Source: DASPUI01 sp035622995 (GTDB lineage Bacteria > Verrucomicrobiota > Verrucomicrobiia > Chthoniobacterales > UBA10450). From it: DNA of 24,773 bases. Below are positions 1 through 7,801 of this stretch, piece after piece. The DNA is taken from the NCBI GenBank assembly GCA_035622995.1, contig DASPUI010000059.1, positions 1-24,773 of the forward strand, given 5' to 3'. Position numbers and translations under genes: made by a program. Numbering within the stretch: position 1 is the first letter of the stretch; every line of letters starts with the position of its first letter. The notes below the pieces were generated by a model. That model did no database searches, was not told where the DNA came from, and saw nothing but the letters and a program-made list of their open reading frames with translations.

Positions 1-114
1 TAGTCGAGGCGTATTGAAAAGCAAAGCTCGCAAGATTCGGCCCGAGAGCTGAATGATGGCGATTTCTCACCGTAAAACTGGACTCGGCGACGGAAGGAGC
101 GCACAATCCGCTCA

Positions 115-471
115 ATGAAAACGCTTGCGCTGTCAATTTGCGTTTTGTTAATGAGCACCGCAACCCACACGTGCGCGGAAAATCCTTCACCGGATGCCTC
201 GCTCTGCGGTGCGTACCCGACAGATTACAAAGAGATTGTGATGAAATGGCTCGACACGCAACTGCTTGACGCCGCCACCGCGCGCATTGAGTGGAACGGT
301 GACCCAAAGCCGGCCGATCTAGGCCAGAGCGGGCAGCATCTTTATGGTTACGTGGTTTATTTCGCGGTGAATGCACGAAATCGCTTCGGCGCTTACACTG
401 GCAAACAACAACACGGCGCGCTAATCAGGGACGGCGCGGTCGTCAAGGGACTTGGATTTGGTTACCAATGA
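115..471 (+). CDS. small secreted protein of unknown function
   Basis: I do not assign a function to this 118-residue protein. Residues 1-21 read as a Sec signal peptide: a Lys at position 3, then a hydrophobic stretch, ending in a small-residue cleavage site after CA. The mature part has one Cys in an LCGAYP context, then a YKEIV helix, a YGYVVYFAVNARN strand region and an FGAYTG turn. This pattern resembles a recurrent family of small uncharacterised periplasmic proteins. An AAGGAG lies at 94-99, but 15 nt from the ATG, too far to be a convincing ribosome site. The stop overlaps the next start (ATGA at 468-471), so the two genes are probably translationally coupled. Confidence 0.7.
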   Translation: MKTLALSICVLLMSTATHTCAENPSPDASLCGAYPTDYKEIVMKWLDTQLLDAATARIEWNGDPKPADLGQSGQHLYGYVVYFAVNARNRFGAYTGKQQHGALIRDGAVVKGLGFGYQ

Positions 472-938
472 AAACACAAAATCATCGATCAAAAACATCG
501 GGCGAAGGCCTTGTCATCGTTATCGTTCTAATTTTAGTGGTGGGAGGTGGCTTGTGGTATCTCGTTTCGCACAAGCAGGCGATGGACAAAGAAGGACGCG
601 CGTTTGGTCATGAAGCGATCAACCGCATTTTCTTGAACTATGATGCGGCGTTTCTGGCCGCTAATCTCAGTCCGCAGGCGAAGCTCGATCTCCCACCGTC
701 GGACCAGGAGCAACTGTTTACCCAGCTAAAGCAGCTCGGAGTTCCGGTCCAACCGTTTAAAACAGAAGAAAACATGACCTGGGAATCACACTTCTTTGAG
801 CCGAGGGGATTTTTTACCACCCATTTTAATTATCCGTCGGGATCGGCAATGGTTCAGATGGCGATCGACCATCCAGTGGGCAAGTGGCAGATTGTGAATC
901 TGACCTTTCAACCGCCAGCGCCGCCGCAAGCCCGGTAA
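468..938 (+). CDS. membrane-anchored protein of unknown function
   Basis: This 156-residue protein has a short basic N-terminus (residues 1-14), one strongly hydrophobic segment at about 15-34 rich in Ile, Val, Leu and Gly, and then a soluble region of about 120 residues presumably facing the periplasm. The soluble part starts with a likely helix (DKEGRAFGHEAINRIF) and ends in strand-rich sequence finishing with a Pro-rich tail. Size and layout resemble small DUF4864- or DUF3887-like domains, but I see no diagnostic motif. Its start overlaps the stop of the preceding secreted protein by 4 nt, so the pair likely forms one transcription unit and may act together at the envelope. Confidence 0.65.
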   Translation: MKTQNHRSKTSGEGLVIVIVLILVVGGGLWYLVSHKQAMDKEGRAFGHEAINRIFLNYDAAFLAANLSPQAKLDLPPSDQEQLFTQLKQLGVPVQPFKTEENMTWESHFFEPRGFFTTHFNYPSGSAMVQMAIDHPVGKWQIVNLTFQPPAPPQAR

Positions 939-972
939 TTACGCCGCGTTTCATTGCGATTGTAGATTCTCG

Positions 973-1587
973 CTACGCTAGCAATCGCTCGAGCGAATCG
1001 AGGCAGATTTGCGACCAGGTCTCGAGCGTTTCCCGGCGCGCCAGTAGCTCTTTCTGGTCGAGGAACGACAAATTCGTGATCATCGCTTCGCGTTTTTCCA
1101 CTTTTGGCTCGCTCAATTTGAAAACGTGCACGATTCCCAGATGGACCCGCCCAACTTCGGTGGTGTCATCGTTGAGAAGAGCGATAATGCTGTCTTTAAA
1201 CGTGGTCTCGATCTTGATTTCCTCAGCGACTTCGCGCTCCACACCCGTCCGATAAGCCGCTTCGTCGAGGGCAAAAAGCGACTCATCGCCCTCATTCATG
1301 TGGCCGCCGATGCCGATGGATCCTTTGGCCACCAGCCGCTGCTCTCCTGCTTTTTTCCCCCGCACGTAATAAAGAACCTTGCCTTCGCAGGCAAGCAGCA
1401 CATAGGGAATGATCTGTTTGTGGGACGGATCGTTTTCCGCCTGGCTTCGCGGCAGAAAGAAATTATTTCCGCGCGACAAAATAGCGTCCAGATATTTGCG
1501 CGGCTCAAAATTGAGCCCGTGAAAATCGCCGAGCTGGTCGAACAGAGTTCGCCTAACGACTAGGATATTTTCCTCCGGAATAGCCAC
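973..1587 (-). CDS. Nudix-like hydrolase family protein
   Basis: This 204-residue protein has a recognisable but stretched Nudix box. GGHMNEG lies at residues 94-100 and REVAEE at 118-123. The GG...E...REVxEE elements that bind metal in Nudix hydrolases are present, but the spacing between the Gly part and REVxEE is longer than in the canonical 23-residue box. The preceding strand region (YVLLACEGKVLYYVRGKK) fits the first strands of the fold. Residues 1-60 are an extra N-terminal part, as in a set of uncharacterised Nudix-related phosphoesterase proteins. The substrate cannot be read from sequence. The start is GTG, 1 nt after the stop of the upstream PagL-like gene, implying coupling. No SD is visible. 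Confidence 0.72.
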   Translation of the reverse strand: MAIPEENILVVRRTLFDQLGDFHGLNFEPRKYLDAILSRGNNFFLPRSQAENDPSHKQIIPYVLLACEGKVLYYVRGKKAGEQRLVAKGSIGIGGHMNEGDESLFALDEAAYRTGVEREVAEEIKIETTFKDSIIALLNDDTTEVGRVHLGIVHVFKLSEPKVEKREAMITNLSFLDQKELLARRETLETWSQICLDSLERLLA

Positions 1588-1588
1588 G

Positions 1589-2191
1589 TCAAAACGAATA
1601 GCTCACGCCGACCTGGGGGCCGAATAGATTCAAGCTCGGATTCGGATCGGTTTGTCCGCCATTGGAAAGATGCTGATAAAGAATTCCAGCATCGATTTTC
1701 CAATGATCGTCAATCTGATAGGAAATCCCGACCGCGGCCAGAATGTTAAACGTGAAATCCTGTCCCTGCGACCCACGCATGTCGGGATGGCTATCGATCC
1801 AGCCAAGACCGAGTCCTCCAAATGCGTACGGAACGAAACGGCTATTCGGCCGGACGAAATTATAGCGATCGCCGAAGTTCATGCCGAAGTAATGATTTTC
1901 AATGCCGCGAAAAATCGGCTCGAGCAAACCGGTCAGGCAAAATTGGTTGTAGCCGCGCGACCATATGTCCTCGCTCACAACTCCCCAGCGAACACGACCG
2001 GTCAAAAATTCCGGCCCGATTTCGTAGCTGTCGGGGTTGCCAAAAACGCCTAACAAGTAACCGGATTGCGCGGCGATTTCGAAACGCGGCGGATTCAGGG
2101 CCTCGTTCGCGCTGGCCGAGAACGGATTGCCGGCAAAGGCGCGTGTAACGACAACCATCAGTATCCCAACGAGCGCACCCCAAATTCTCAT
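1589..2191 (-). CDS. PagL-like acyloxyacyl hydrolase / outer-membrane beta-barrel protein
   Basis: This 200-residue protein has a signal peptide (cleavage likely after AFA, residue 20), alternating aromatic/hydrophobic strand pattern, and a terminal Phe typical of outer-membrane barrels. Near the C-terminus HLSNGG places His174 and Ser176 as in lipid A 3-O-deacylase PagL (His-x-Ser-Asn), followed by the NPSLN...GVSYSF ending. PagL uses a Ser-His-Glu triad with Glu 12 residues after Ser. Here that position is Asn188, so deacylase activity is uncertain. If active, it would remove the 3-O acyl chain from lipid A at the outer membrane. It probably shares a transcript with the Nudix gene downstream. 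Confidence 0.72.
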   Translation of the reverse strand: MRIWGALVGILMVVVTRAFAGNPFSASANEALNPPRFEIAAQSGYLLGVFGNPDSYEIGPEFLTGRVRWGVVSEDIWSRGYNQFCLTGLLEPIFRGIENHYFGMNFGDRYNFVRPNSRFVPYAFGGLGLGWIDSHPDMRGSQGQDFTFNILAAVGISYQIDDHWKIDAGILYQHLSNGGQTDPNPSLNLFGPQVGVSYSF

Positions 2192-2284
2192 GCCGCGCGA
2201 ACGATAAGGACGGTTCGCGGGTTTGCAATCTGTCGCGGCGCTCTATCAGCGCCCAAATATCTCGAAGAGTGATTTGTCCGCCGG

Positions 2285-3043
2285 TCATAGACCGCCGCTA
2301 CAGAATTCCGTTAAATCGCCTGGTAACGGACTTGTCCAATCTCCGACGTCTTCGATCGCCAGTCTCGATGAATGCAACGCGTGCCGCGCCAGCAGTAGTT
2401 TTTGTTGCAACTCGCTGGACCAACCTCTCTCGATGAACTGCAGATAAAGTTGTTCATCGGGTCCGTAGATTTTATCGCCGACAACCGGATGACCTAACGA
2501 AGATAAATGGACGCGAATCTGATGTGTCCGGCCGGTCAACGGGATGGCGCGAATCAGCGCGAACTTGTCTTCGGTGGTTGCCGCCGGATTTGTTTTGCTG
2601 AAACAGAGCTCCGCTTGGAAACGGGTTTGCGCAGCCGCACCCGATTGGTGGATCGCCTGTTTCAACCAAATTGCCGAGTTGCGATGTTTGCCCTGCCGAT
2701 CCAGCGGGGCGTCAATGAGTTTGGTTTTCCAATCCGGCCAGCCCCAGACGACTGCGAGATATTCTTTGGTCACGCGCCGTTTTTGCATCAAGAGACCAAG
2801 CTTCCGGGCCATCCTCGAAGTTTTCGCCGCCAACACCAGACCACTGGTTTCCCGATCAAGCCGGTTGATGATCGAGACCTGACCAGCATTGATCATTTCA
2901 AAGGCGAGGAGTTTGCGCAGCTCATTCAACAATGTCGGTTGCGTGGTTGGCTTGGTTGGATGGGTGAGCAGGAACGGAGGCTTATCGACCACAATGTAAT
3001 CATTGGTTTCGTCGACGATTCTAAAATCGCTGGAGACTTTCAT
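2285..3043 (-). CDS. RluA-family RNA pseudouridine synthase
   Basis: This 252-residue protein isomerises specific uridines in rRNA or tRNA to pseudouridine. The catalytic motif NRLDRETSG lies at residues 60-68 with the nucleophile Asp63, and the second conserved block RTHQIRVHL...HPVVGDKIYG is in the C-terminal third, as in RluA/RluC/RluD enzymes. There is no N-terminal S4 RNA-binding domain: the protein opens directly into the catalytic domain (VVDKPPFLLTHP), which is the short RluA layout. The target site cannot be told from sequence, so no gene symbol is given. It starts 107 nt from divergent accB and lies 93 nt upstream of the PagL-like gene, so the three minus-strand genes could be one operon. 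Confidence 0.88.
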   Translation of the reverse strand: MKVSSDFRIVDETNDYIVVDKPPFLLTHPTKPTTQPTLLNELRKLLAFEMINAGQVSIINRLDRETSGLVLAAKTSRMARKLGLLMQKRRVTKEYLAVVWGWPDWKTKLIDAPLDRQGKHRNSAIWLKQAIHQSGAAAQTRFQAELCFSKTNPAATTEDKFALIRAIPLTGRTHQIRVHLSSLGHPVVGDKIYGPDEQLYLQFIERGWSSELQQKLLLARHALHSSRLAIEDVGDWTSPLPGDLTEFCSGGL

Positions 3044-3150
3044 GCGCTAACTGGGCGGAGCCGTTGAGAGTAACAAAATGATATCATTCGTTGACTTGAC
3101 CTGGCTGGCAAAACCGCTTTACCTAACGGCCCAGCTTCACTGGAATCGCT

Positions 3151-3618
3151 TTGGACCTCAAAGACATTAAAGACATCAAAGCCATCATCGACTTGATGAA
3201 GGAGAACGACCTCTCGGTCTTCGAGATCGAGAAGGATGGCTTCAAATTAAAGCTGCAAAAAGGTGCTGGTGATCAGCCCCTCATCGCTGTGCCGGTCGCG
3301 GGCGTAGGGTCGGCTGGGCAGCCTGGCGGCGAACAGGGCGCCGGAGGCGCTGGCGCAGGGATGGAAAAAGGCGAGACCGCTTTGTTGAAAGACATTGTTT
3401 CGCCGATGGTCGGGACGTTTTATCGCGCGGCGTCGCCGGAATCGAGTGCGTTTGTCGATATCGGCAAGCAAGTCACCGAGGACACGGTTGTTTGCATAAT
3501 CGAGGCGATGAAAGTGATGAACGAAATCAAAGCGGAGACCAGCGGTGTGATTGCGGAAATTGTGGCGGAGAATGGCAAGCCGGTGCAGTTCGGTCAGGTG
3601 CTTTTCCGTGTTCGATGA
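3151..3618 (+). CDS. accB: acetyl-CoA carboxylase biotin carboxyl carrier protein
   Basis: AccB carries the biotin that shuttles carboxyl groups from biotin carboxylase to the carboxyltransferase in the first step of fatty acid synthesis. The 155-residue protein has the usual N-terminal domain (residues 1-38), a Gly/Ala/Pro linker (about 48-72) and a C-terminal biotinyl domain. The biotinylation motif EAMKVMNE places the modified Lys at 121. The start is TTG. No earlier ATG fits and the N-terminus MDLKDIKDIKAIIDLM matches the family. The 107-bp region shared with the divergent RluA gene contains overlapping TTGACT/TTGACC words at 3091-3101 that could be a -35 box, but no good -10 follows. accC begins 59 nt downstream. 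Confidence 0.93.
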   Translation: MDLKDIKDIKAIIDLMKENDLSVFEIEKDGFKLKLQKGAGDQPLIAVPVAGVGSAGQPGGEQGAGGAGAGMEKGETALLKDIVSPMVGTFYRAASPESSAFVDIGKQVTEDTVVCIIEAMKVMNEIKAETSGVIAEIVAENGKPVQFGQVLFRVR

Positions 3619-3677
3619 ATGGCAGGCGCGACAATGCCGGTCCGGCTCGGACCTGAGCGCGCCGAATTAGCGTCGTC

Positions 3678-5066
3678 ATGTTTGAAAAAGTTTTGATTGC
3701 CAATCGCGGCGAGATCGCGCTCCGGGTCATCCGTGCTTGCAAAGAACTCGGCGTGCGAACACTCGCCGTCTATTCCGATGTCGATGTCGATTCTCTCCAT
3801 GTCCAATTGGCGGACGAATCGATCTGCATTGGAGCGGCGCCAAGTTCCGAGAGCTATTTAAAAATCGATCGCATCATCAGCGCGGCTGAGCTCGGTGACG
3901 TCGATGCAATTCATCCCGGCTACGGTTTTCTGGCCGAGAACCCGCATTTCGCGGAGGTATGCGAAAGTTGTAACATCAAGTTTATCGGGCCCTCTTCGCG
4001 GGCGATGCAAGCGATGGGCGATAAGAACAGCGCTCGGGTGCATGCGCGCAAAGCCGGGGTGCCGATCACGCCCGGAAGTGACGGCATCGTTGAAGACGAA
4101 AAGCACGCGGTCAAAATCGCGCGAAAAATCGGTTTTCCGGTGATGATCAAGGCGGTCGCAGGCGGCGGCGGCCGGGGGATGCGGATGGCGCACAACGAGC
4201 CGAGCCTGGAATCCGGTCTTCACGCGGCCCGGATGGAAGCCGAAAAAGCGTTCGGAAATGGCAATGTTTACATTGAGAAACTAATCATCAATCCGCATCA
4301 CATTGAATTTCAGATTGTCGCCGATAGTCACGGCCACATCGTTCACCTTGGGGAGCGCGATTGTTCGATTCAGCGCCGAAATCAAAAGGTGATCGAGGAA
4401 TCTCCGTCGCCGCTGATGACTCCCGGTTTGCGAAAAAAAATGGGAAACGCCGCGGTCAAACTGGCGAAGTCGGTCGGGTACGAGAATGCCGGCACCATCG
4501 AATTTCTGGTCGATAACGACCGGCATTTCTATTTCATGGAAATGAACACTCGAATTCAGGTCGAGCATACCATTACGGAAGAAGTTTACGGCTGCGATCT
4601 GGTAAAGGAACAAATCCGGATTGCGGCGGGAGAAGCGCTTTCGCCTCACGTTGCGCGGGGCGAGCCTCGGGCGCACGCAATCCAATGCCGCATCAACGCG
4701 GAAGATCCAGCTAATGGTTTCCAACCCTCGCCGGGCCGGATTTCGTTTTATTATTCGCCCGGTGGGCGCGGCGTCCGGGTCGATTCGCACGCTTACACCG
4801 GTTACGTCGTGCCGCCTTATTACGATTCGTTGATCGCAAAACTCGTGACCTCCGGCGCGACCCGCGCTTCGGCCATCGAGCGAATGCGCCGGGCTTTGGA
4901 CGAGTATTACATCAGCGGAATCAAAACGACGGTGCCGTTTCACGCTGCGATGATGCGAAACGCGGATTTTCGCGAAGGCCGGTACGACACTGGTTTTGTC
5001 GAGCGGATCATGTCATCTGGGAATTTCGAATTGGGGCGTTCGCCTGCCCGCCGGCTGCACGAATAA
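3678..5066 (+). CDS. accC: acetyl-CoA carboxylase, biotin carboxylase subunit
   Basis: AccC uses ATP and bicarbonate to carboxylate the biotin on AccB. The 462-residue length is close to the usual 445-450. The N-terminal domain opens with FEKVLIANRGEIALRVIRA, the ATP-grasp domain has the Gly-rich loop GGGGRGM at 162-168, followed by the ERDCSIQRRNQK block, and EMNTRIQVEHTITEEVYG carries the catalytic Glu/Asn/Arg cluster. The C-terminal tail is slightly long. It lies 59 nt after accB, the classic accBC arrangement, and its stop is 4 nt before the proposed thiE start. A run of eight A residues at 4433-4440 is a possible slippage site, but the frame stays open through it. Confidence 0.96.
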   Translation: MFEKVLIANRGEIALRVIRACKELGVRTLAVYSDVDVDSLHVQLADESICIGAAPSSESYLKIDRIISAAELGDVDAIHPGYGFLAENPHFAEVCESCNIKFIGPSSRAMQAMGDKNSARVHARKAGVPITPGSDGIVEDEKHAVKIARKIGFPVMIKAVAGGGGRGMRMAHNEPSLESGLHAARMEAEKAFGNGNVYIEKLIINPHHIEFQIVADSHGHIVHLGERDCSIQRRNQKVIEESPSPLMTPGLRKKMGNAAVKLAKSVGYENAGTIEFLVDNDRHFYFMEMNTRIQVEHTITEEVYGCDLVKEQIRIAAGEALSPHVARGEPRAHAIQCRINAEDPANGFQPSPGRISFYYSPGGRGVRVDSHAYTGYVVPPYYDSLIAKLVTSGATRASAIERMRRALDEYYISGIKTTVPFHAAMMRNADFREGRYDTGFVERIMSSGNFELGRSPARRLHE

Positions 5067-5070
5067 GGCT

Positions 5071-5703
5071 TTGCGAAATCTAAGCGATTGTCGCCTCTAC
5101 GGTATTCTGGATTTAGCGTACACCGACGCCTCTAATGCCGTCCATGTGATCGAATCGATGATCGAAGGAGGAGTCGACGTAATCCAATTGCGCGGAAAAC
5201 AGCAGTCGATCGATCGACTGATCGACTTGGCCGGTCAACTGCATGAAATAACCCTCGCGGCTTCGGTTCCGTTCATCGTGAACGATTTTGCCGAAATCGC
5301 CCGCCGGGTGCCGGTCGAAGGCGTGCACGTTGGCCAGGATGACGATTTAATCGCGCACGTCCGGAAAAAGGCTGGCCGCGAAATCATCATTGGCAAATCC
5401 ACCCATGGTCTTGAACAAGCCGCCGCCGCGCGAAATGAAGGAGCGGATTACATCGGCTTCGGCCCGATCTTTGCCACTCCCACGAAACCCGATTATACGC
5501 CGATCGGAGTGACCGGCATCAAACGTGTCCATCACGAAGTCGCGCTGCCGATTTTTTGCATTGGCGGAATTAAACTCGAGAATCTCGCGCAAGTGATCGC
5601 CGCCGGCGCGGAACGGGTCGTGATCGTTTCAGGCTTGTTGCAGGCAAACGACATTGCCAAATATGCTCGCGCCTGTAGAAAGCTTCTTGCTCCTGGCTCC
5701 TAG
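5071..5703 (+). CDS. thiE: thiamine-phosphate synthase
   Basis: ThiE joins the thiazole and pyrimidine phosphates to make thiamine phosphate. The order of motifs is that of the TIM-barrel family: DVIQLRGK, VNDFAEIA, GVHVGQDD, IIGKSTH, DYIGFGPIFATPTK, FCIGGI and VVIVSGLL. The Lys/Ser/Gly residues binding pyrophosphate and the DD pair binding metal are recognisable. The reading frame is open from a TTG at 4996 inside accC, but the family's usual length (about 210) and operon spacing favour TTG at 5071, giving 210 residues and starting 4 nt after the accC stop, with AAGG just upstream. No TPP riboswitch is visible, and no other thi genes are nearby. Confidence 0.9.
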   Translation: MRNLSDCRLYGILDLAYTDASNAVHVIESMIEGGVDVIQLRGKQQSIDRLIDLAGQLHEITLAASVPFIVNDFAEIARRVPVEGVHVGQDDDLIAHVRKKAGREIIIGKSTHGLEQAAAARNEGADYIGFGPIFATPTKPDYTPIGVTGIKRVHHEVALPIFCIGGIKLENLAQVIAAGAERVVIVSGLLQANDIAKYARACRKLLAPGS

Positions 5704-5708
5704 TTTTT

Positions 5709-6623
5709 ATGTCTGTCTTGATCGTCGGTTCCATCGCGCTCGATACGGTAAAAACGCCGGTCGAGGAACATAGCGATTTGTTAGGCGGCTCGGCTTCGTA
5801 TGCCGCCCTCGCGGCCAGTTTCTTCTCGCCGGTGAAATTGGTCGGAATTGTCGGCAGCGATTTCCCGCAGTCCGAGCTCGATTTCTGGAAGTCGAGAAAA
5901 ATCGACATCGCGGGTGTGCAGCGCGCGTCTGGAAAAACATTTCGCTGGTCGGGCGAATACGCCTGGGACCTGAACACGCGCGAAACCCGCTCGACCGATC
6001 TCAATGTTTTTGAAAAATTCGAGCCAACGCTGCCAGCGGCTTATCGCAAGACCGGTTTTGTTCTGTTGGCCAACATCGCGCCGGCGCTTCAGTTCCACGT
6101 TCTCGATCAAATGGAACACCCGCATTTTGTCGCAGCCGACACCATGAATTTGTGGATCGAGACAACCCGCAAAGATCTCGACGCGCTCCTGCCCCGGGTG
6201 GATCTCTTGATTTTGAACGACAGCGAAGCGCGCGAGATGACAAAAGAAACCAGCCTGATCAAGGCGGGCCGGCGCATCCGCGAGATGGGACCGCGATTCG
6301 TCACGATAAAAAAAGGCGAGCACGGCGCGCTGTTGTTTGGCGAGAACGAATTCTTCAGCTGCGGCGCGTATCCGCTCGAAGATATTCACGACCCGACCGG
6401 AGCAGGGGACACCTTTGCTGGCGGAATCGCCGGTTATCTCGCGGGCAATGTCGGCACCGTCCACTTTAGCGATTTACGGCGGGCAATGATTTACGGCAGC
6501 GTCCTCGCCAGTTTTTGCGTGGAAAGATTCAGTCTGGAGCGGCTGCGCACGTTGTCAATGGACGAGATCAACCAGCGCTACGAAACATTCAAACTGATGA
6601 GCCAGTTCGAAGTCTCGGGGTGA
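5709..6623 (+). CDS. PfkB-family carbohydrate/nucleoside kinase
   Basis: This 304-residue protein belongs to the ribokinase/PfkB family, which phosphorylates sugars, nucleosides or related small alcohols. Visible signatures are VGSIALD at the N-terminus, GGSASYAA at 26-33 (substrate-side Gly-Gly loop), NDSEAREM, and the C-terminal DPTGAGDTFAGG at 228-239, in which GAGD forms the anion hole and Asp234 is the expected catalytic base. The substrate cannot be deduced from sequence. The gene follows thiE by 5 nt and overlaps the nuclease gene by 1 nt (TGATG). Position in a thiE-containing operon hints at, but does not prove, a cofactor-linked substrate such as a thiamine precursor. Confidence 0.85.
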   Translation: MSVLIVGSIALDTVKTPVEEHSDLLGGSASYAALAASFFSPVKLVGIVGSDFPQSELDFWKSRKIDIAGVQRASGKTFRWSGEYAWDLNTRETRSTDLNVFEKFEPTLPAAYRKTGFVLLANIAPALQFHVLDQMEHPHFVAADTMNLWIETTRKDLDALLPRVDLLILNDSEAREMTKETSLIKAGRRIREMGPRFVTIKKGEHGALLFGENEFFSCGAYPLEDIHDPTGAGDTFAGGIAGYLAGNVGTVHFSDLRRAMIYGSVLASFCVERFSLERLRTLSMDEINQRYETFKLMSQFEVSG

Positions 6624-7582
6624 TGAATCAATTCGTTAGGGCAATTCTTGCGTTGGCGGCGCTCCAACTCGCCATTGTCAATCTCAGCGCGCGCGGCCCG
6701 TGGGTGACGCTGCAAAATTGTCAGTATCTGGTTAAACGCGCGAATGACGGCGACAGTTTTCACGTCAGCGTGAACGGCAGGGAATACATTTTTCGCCTTT
6801 ATTTTGTCGATGCCCCGGAAACCGACGCCGAGTTTCGCGATCGCGTTGACGAGCAGGCGGGCTATTTTGGAATTAGCGCATACCAGGCGGTCAGTCTCGG
6901 CGAACTAGCCAAGTTGTACACCAAAGAAAAACTAGTCGGACCGTTCGTCATCCGGACCTGTTGGGAAGATGCGATGGGCCGGAGCAGACTAAAGCGCTTT
7001 TACGCGCTCGTTCAGACCGCCACGGGCGATCTCGGGGAAGAGTTGGTCGAGAACGGAATGGCGCGCATCCATGGAATTCAGGCGAGCCCGGATGGAATCA
7101 CGGCGGCGCGGCAGGAATGGCAGAAACTGGAAACTCTCGAACGAAAAGCCAAACGCGAAAAAGTTGGCGGCTGGGGCGCGAATGAAGGCCGCATGACTGC
7201 GCGGACGAGTGGTCCGCAAGTCAAAGGAGTCGATTCATTCGATCAATTTTTCCACCCGGAACGAGTTGAACAAAACGCGGGGCCGACAGGTGATTGGCCG
7301 TTTGCGAAACCGACGGCGTCTCCGATGGCAAACGTCGCCAGACAGACTGCTTCCGGACCTGTTGTGGCGCCGAGCGCGCCTTCGACTCCTGCTGCTGTTG
7401 CTGGATCCAAGCTCGATATCAATACCGCATCGGAAGCAGAGCTGGAAAATCTTGCTGGTGTCGGACCGGTATTGGCCGGCCGGATCATCGCCGCGCGCCC
7501 TTTCAAAAGTGCCGACGATCTGCGCAACGTAAAAGGTGTTGGCGACAAGAAATACGAAAAACTTCGGCCCTATTTCAATTAA
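6623..7582 (+). CDS. secreted SNase-like nuclease fused to ComEA-type helix-hairpin-helix domain
   Basis: This 319-residue protein starts with a signal peptide or membrane anchor (residues 1-23), then a staphylococcal-nuclease OB-fold domain: ANDGDSFHV (about 40-48), FRLYFVDAPETD with Arg58 and Glu66 matching catalytic positions, GRSRLKRFYALV, and ENGMARIHG. After a charged helix and a Pro/Ala/Thr-rich linker, the last 57 residues form a tandem helix-hairpin-helix unit (DINTASEAELENLAGVGP...NVKGVGDKKYEKLRPYF), the DNA-binding module of ComEA. It probably cleaves or handles DNA outside the cytoplasm. The ATG at 6623 overlaps the PfkB stop. An upstream extension to 6515 would lie inside PfkB and lacks a signal peptide, so it was rejected. 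Confidence 0.85.
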   Translation: MNQFVRAILALAALQLAIVNLSARGPWVTLQNCQYLVKRANDGDSFHVSVNGREYIFRLYFVDAPETDAEFRDRVDEQAGYFGISAYQAVSLGELAKLYTKEKLVGPFVIRTCWEDAMGRSRLKRFYALVQTATGDLGEELVENGMARIHGIQASPDGITAARQEWQKLETLERKAKREKVGGWGANEGRMTARTSGPQVKGVDSFDQFFHPERVEQNAGPTGDWPFAKPTASPMANVARQTASGPVVAPSAPSTPAAVAGSKLDINTASEAELENLAGVGPVLAGRIIAARPFKSADDLRNVKGVGDKKYEKLRPYFN

Positions 7583-7801
7583 GATAGGCGAATCGCTGCC
7601 GAGAGCGAAACCGTGATGGAACAACGATCTAACCATGCGCTGGAGGTAACGGCTACCGCGTTGCGCGCAGGACATGCTCGACGGACGCATCGCCATCATC
7701 TGCGGTTCACATTGGCAGGCTTTCGATTCCGCGGCCGTTGATTCCTTGCGCCCTCCCACATTCTTGTGAAAGCTAGCAGCAATTTTGAGCCTTAATCATA
7801 T

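Noticed and set aside
1..114. Open stretch at the left edge ending in TGA at about 52 as the tail of an upstream gene
   Set aside because: Only about 16 basic residues are visible, too few to support a coding call.
4281..4943. Minus-strand open frame of 220 codons opposite accC
   Set aside because: Shadow of accC, with no domain and no start context.
5067..5110. TPP riboswitch before thiE
   Set aside because: Only 4 nt separate accC and the chosen thiE start, and no conserved TPP core is visible.
7674..7769. 31-codon open stretch that might be the C-terminal remnant of a lost gene
   Set aside because: Too short, no recognisable motif, no partner frame upstream.
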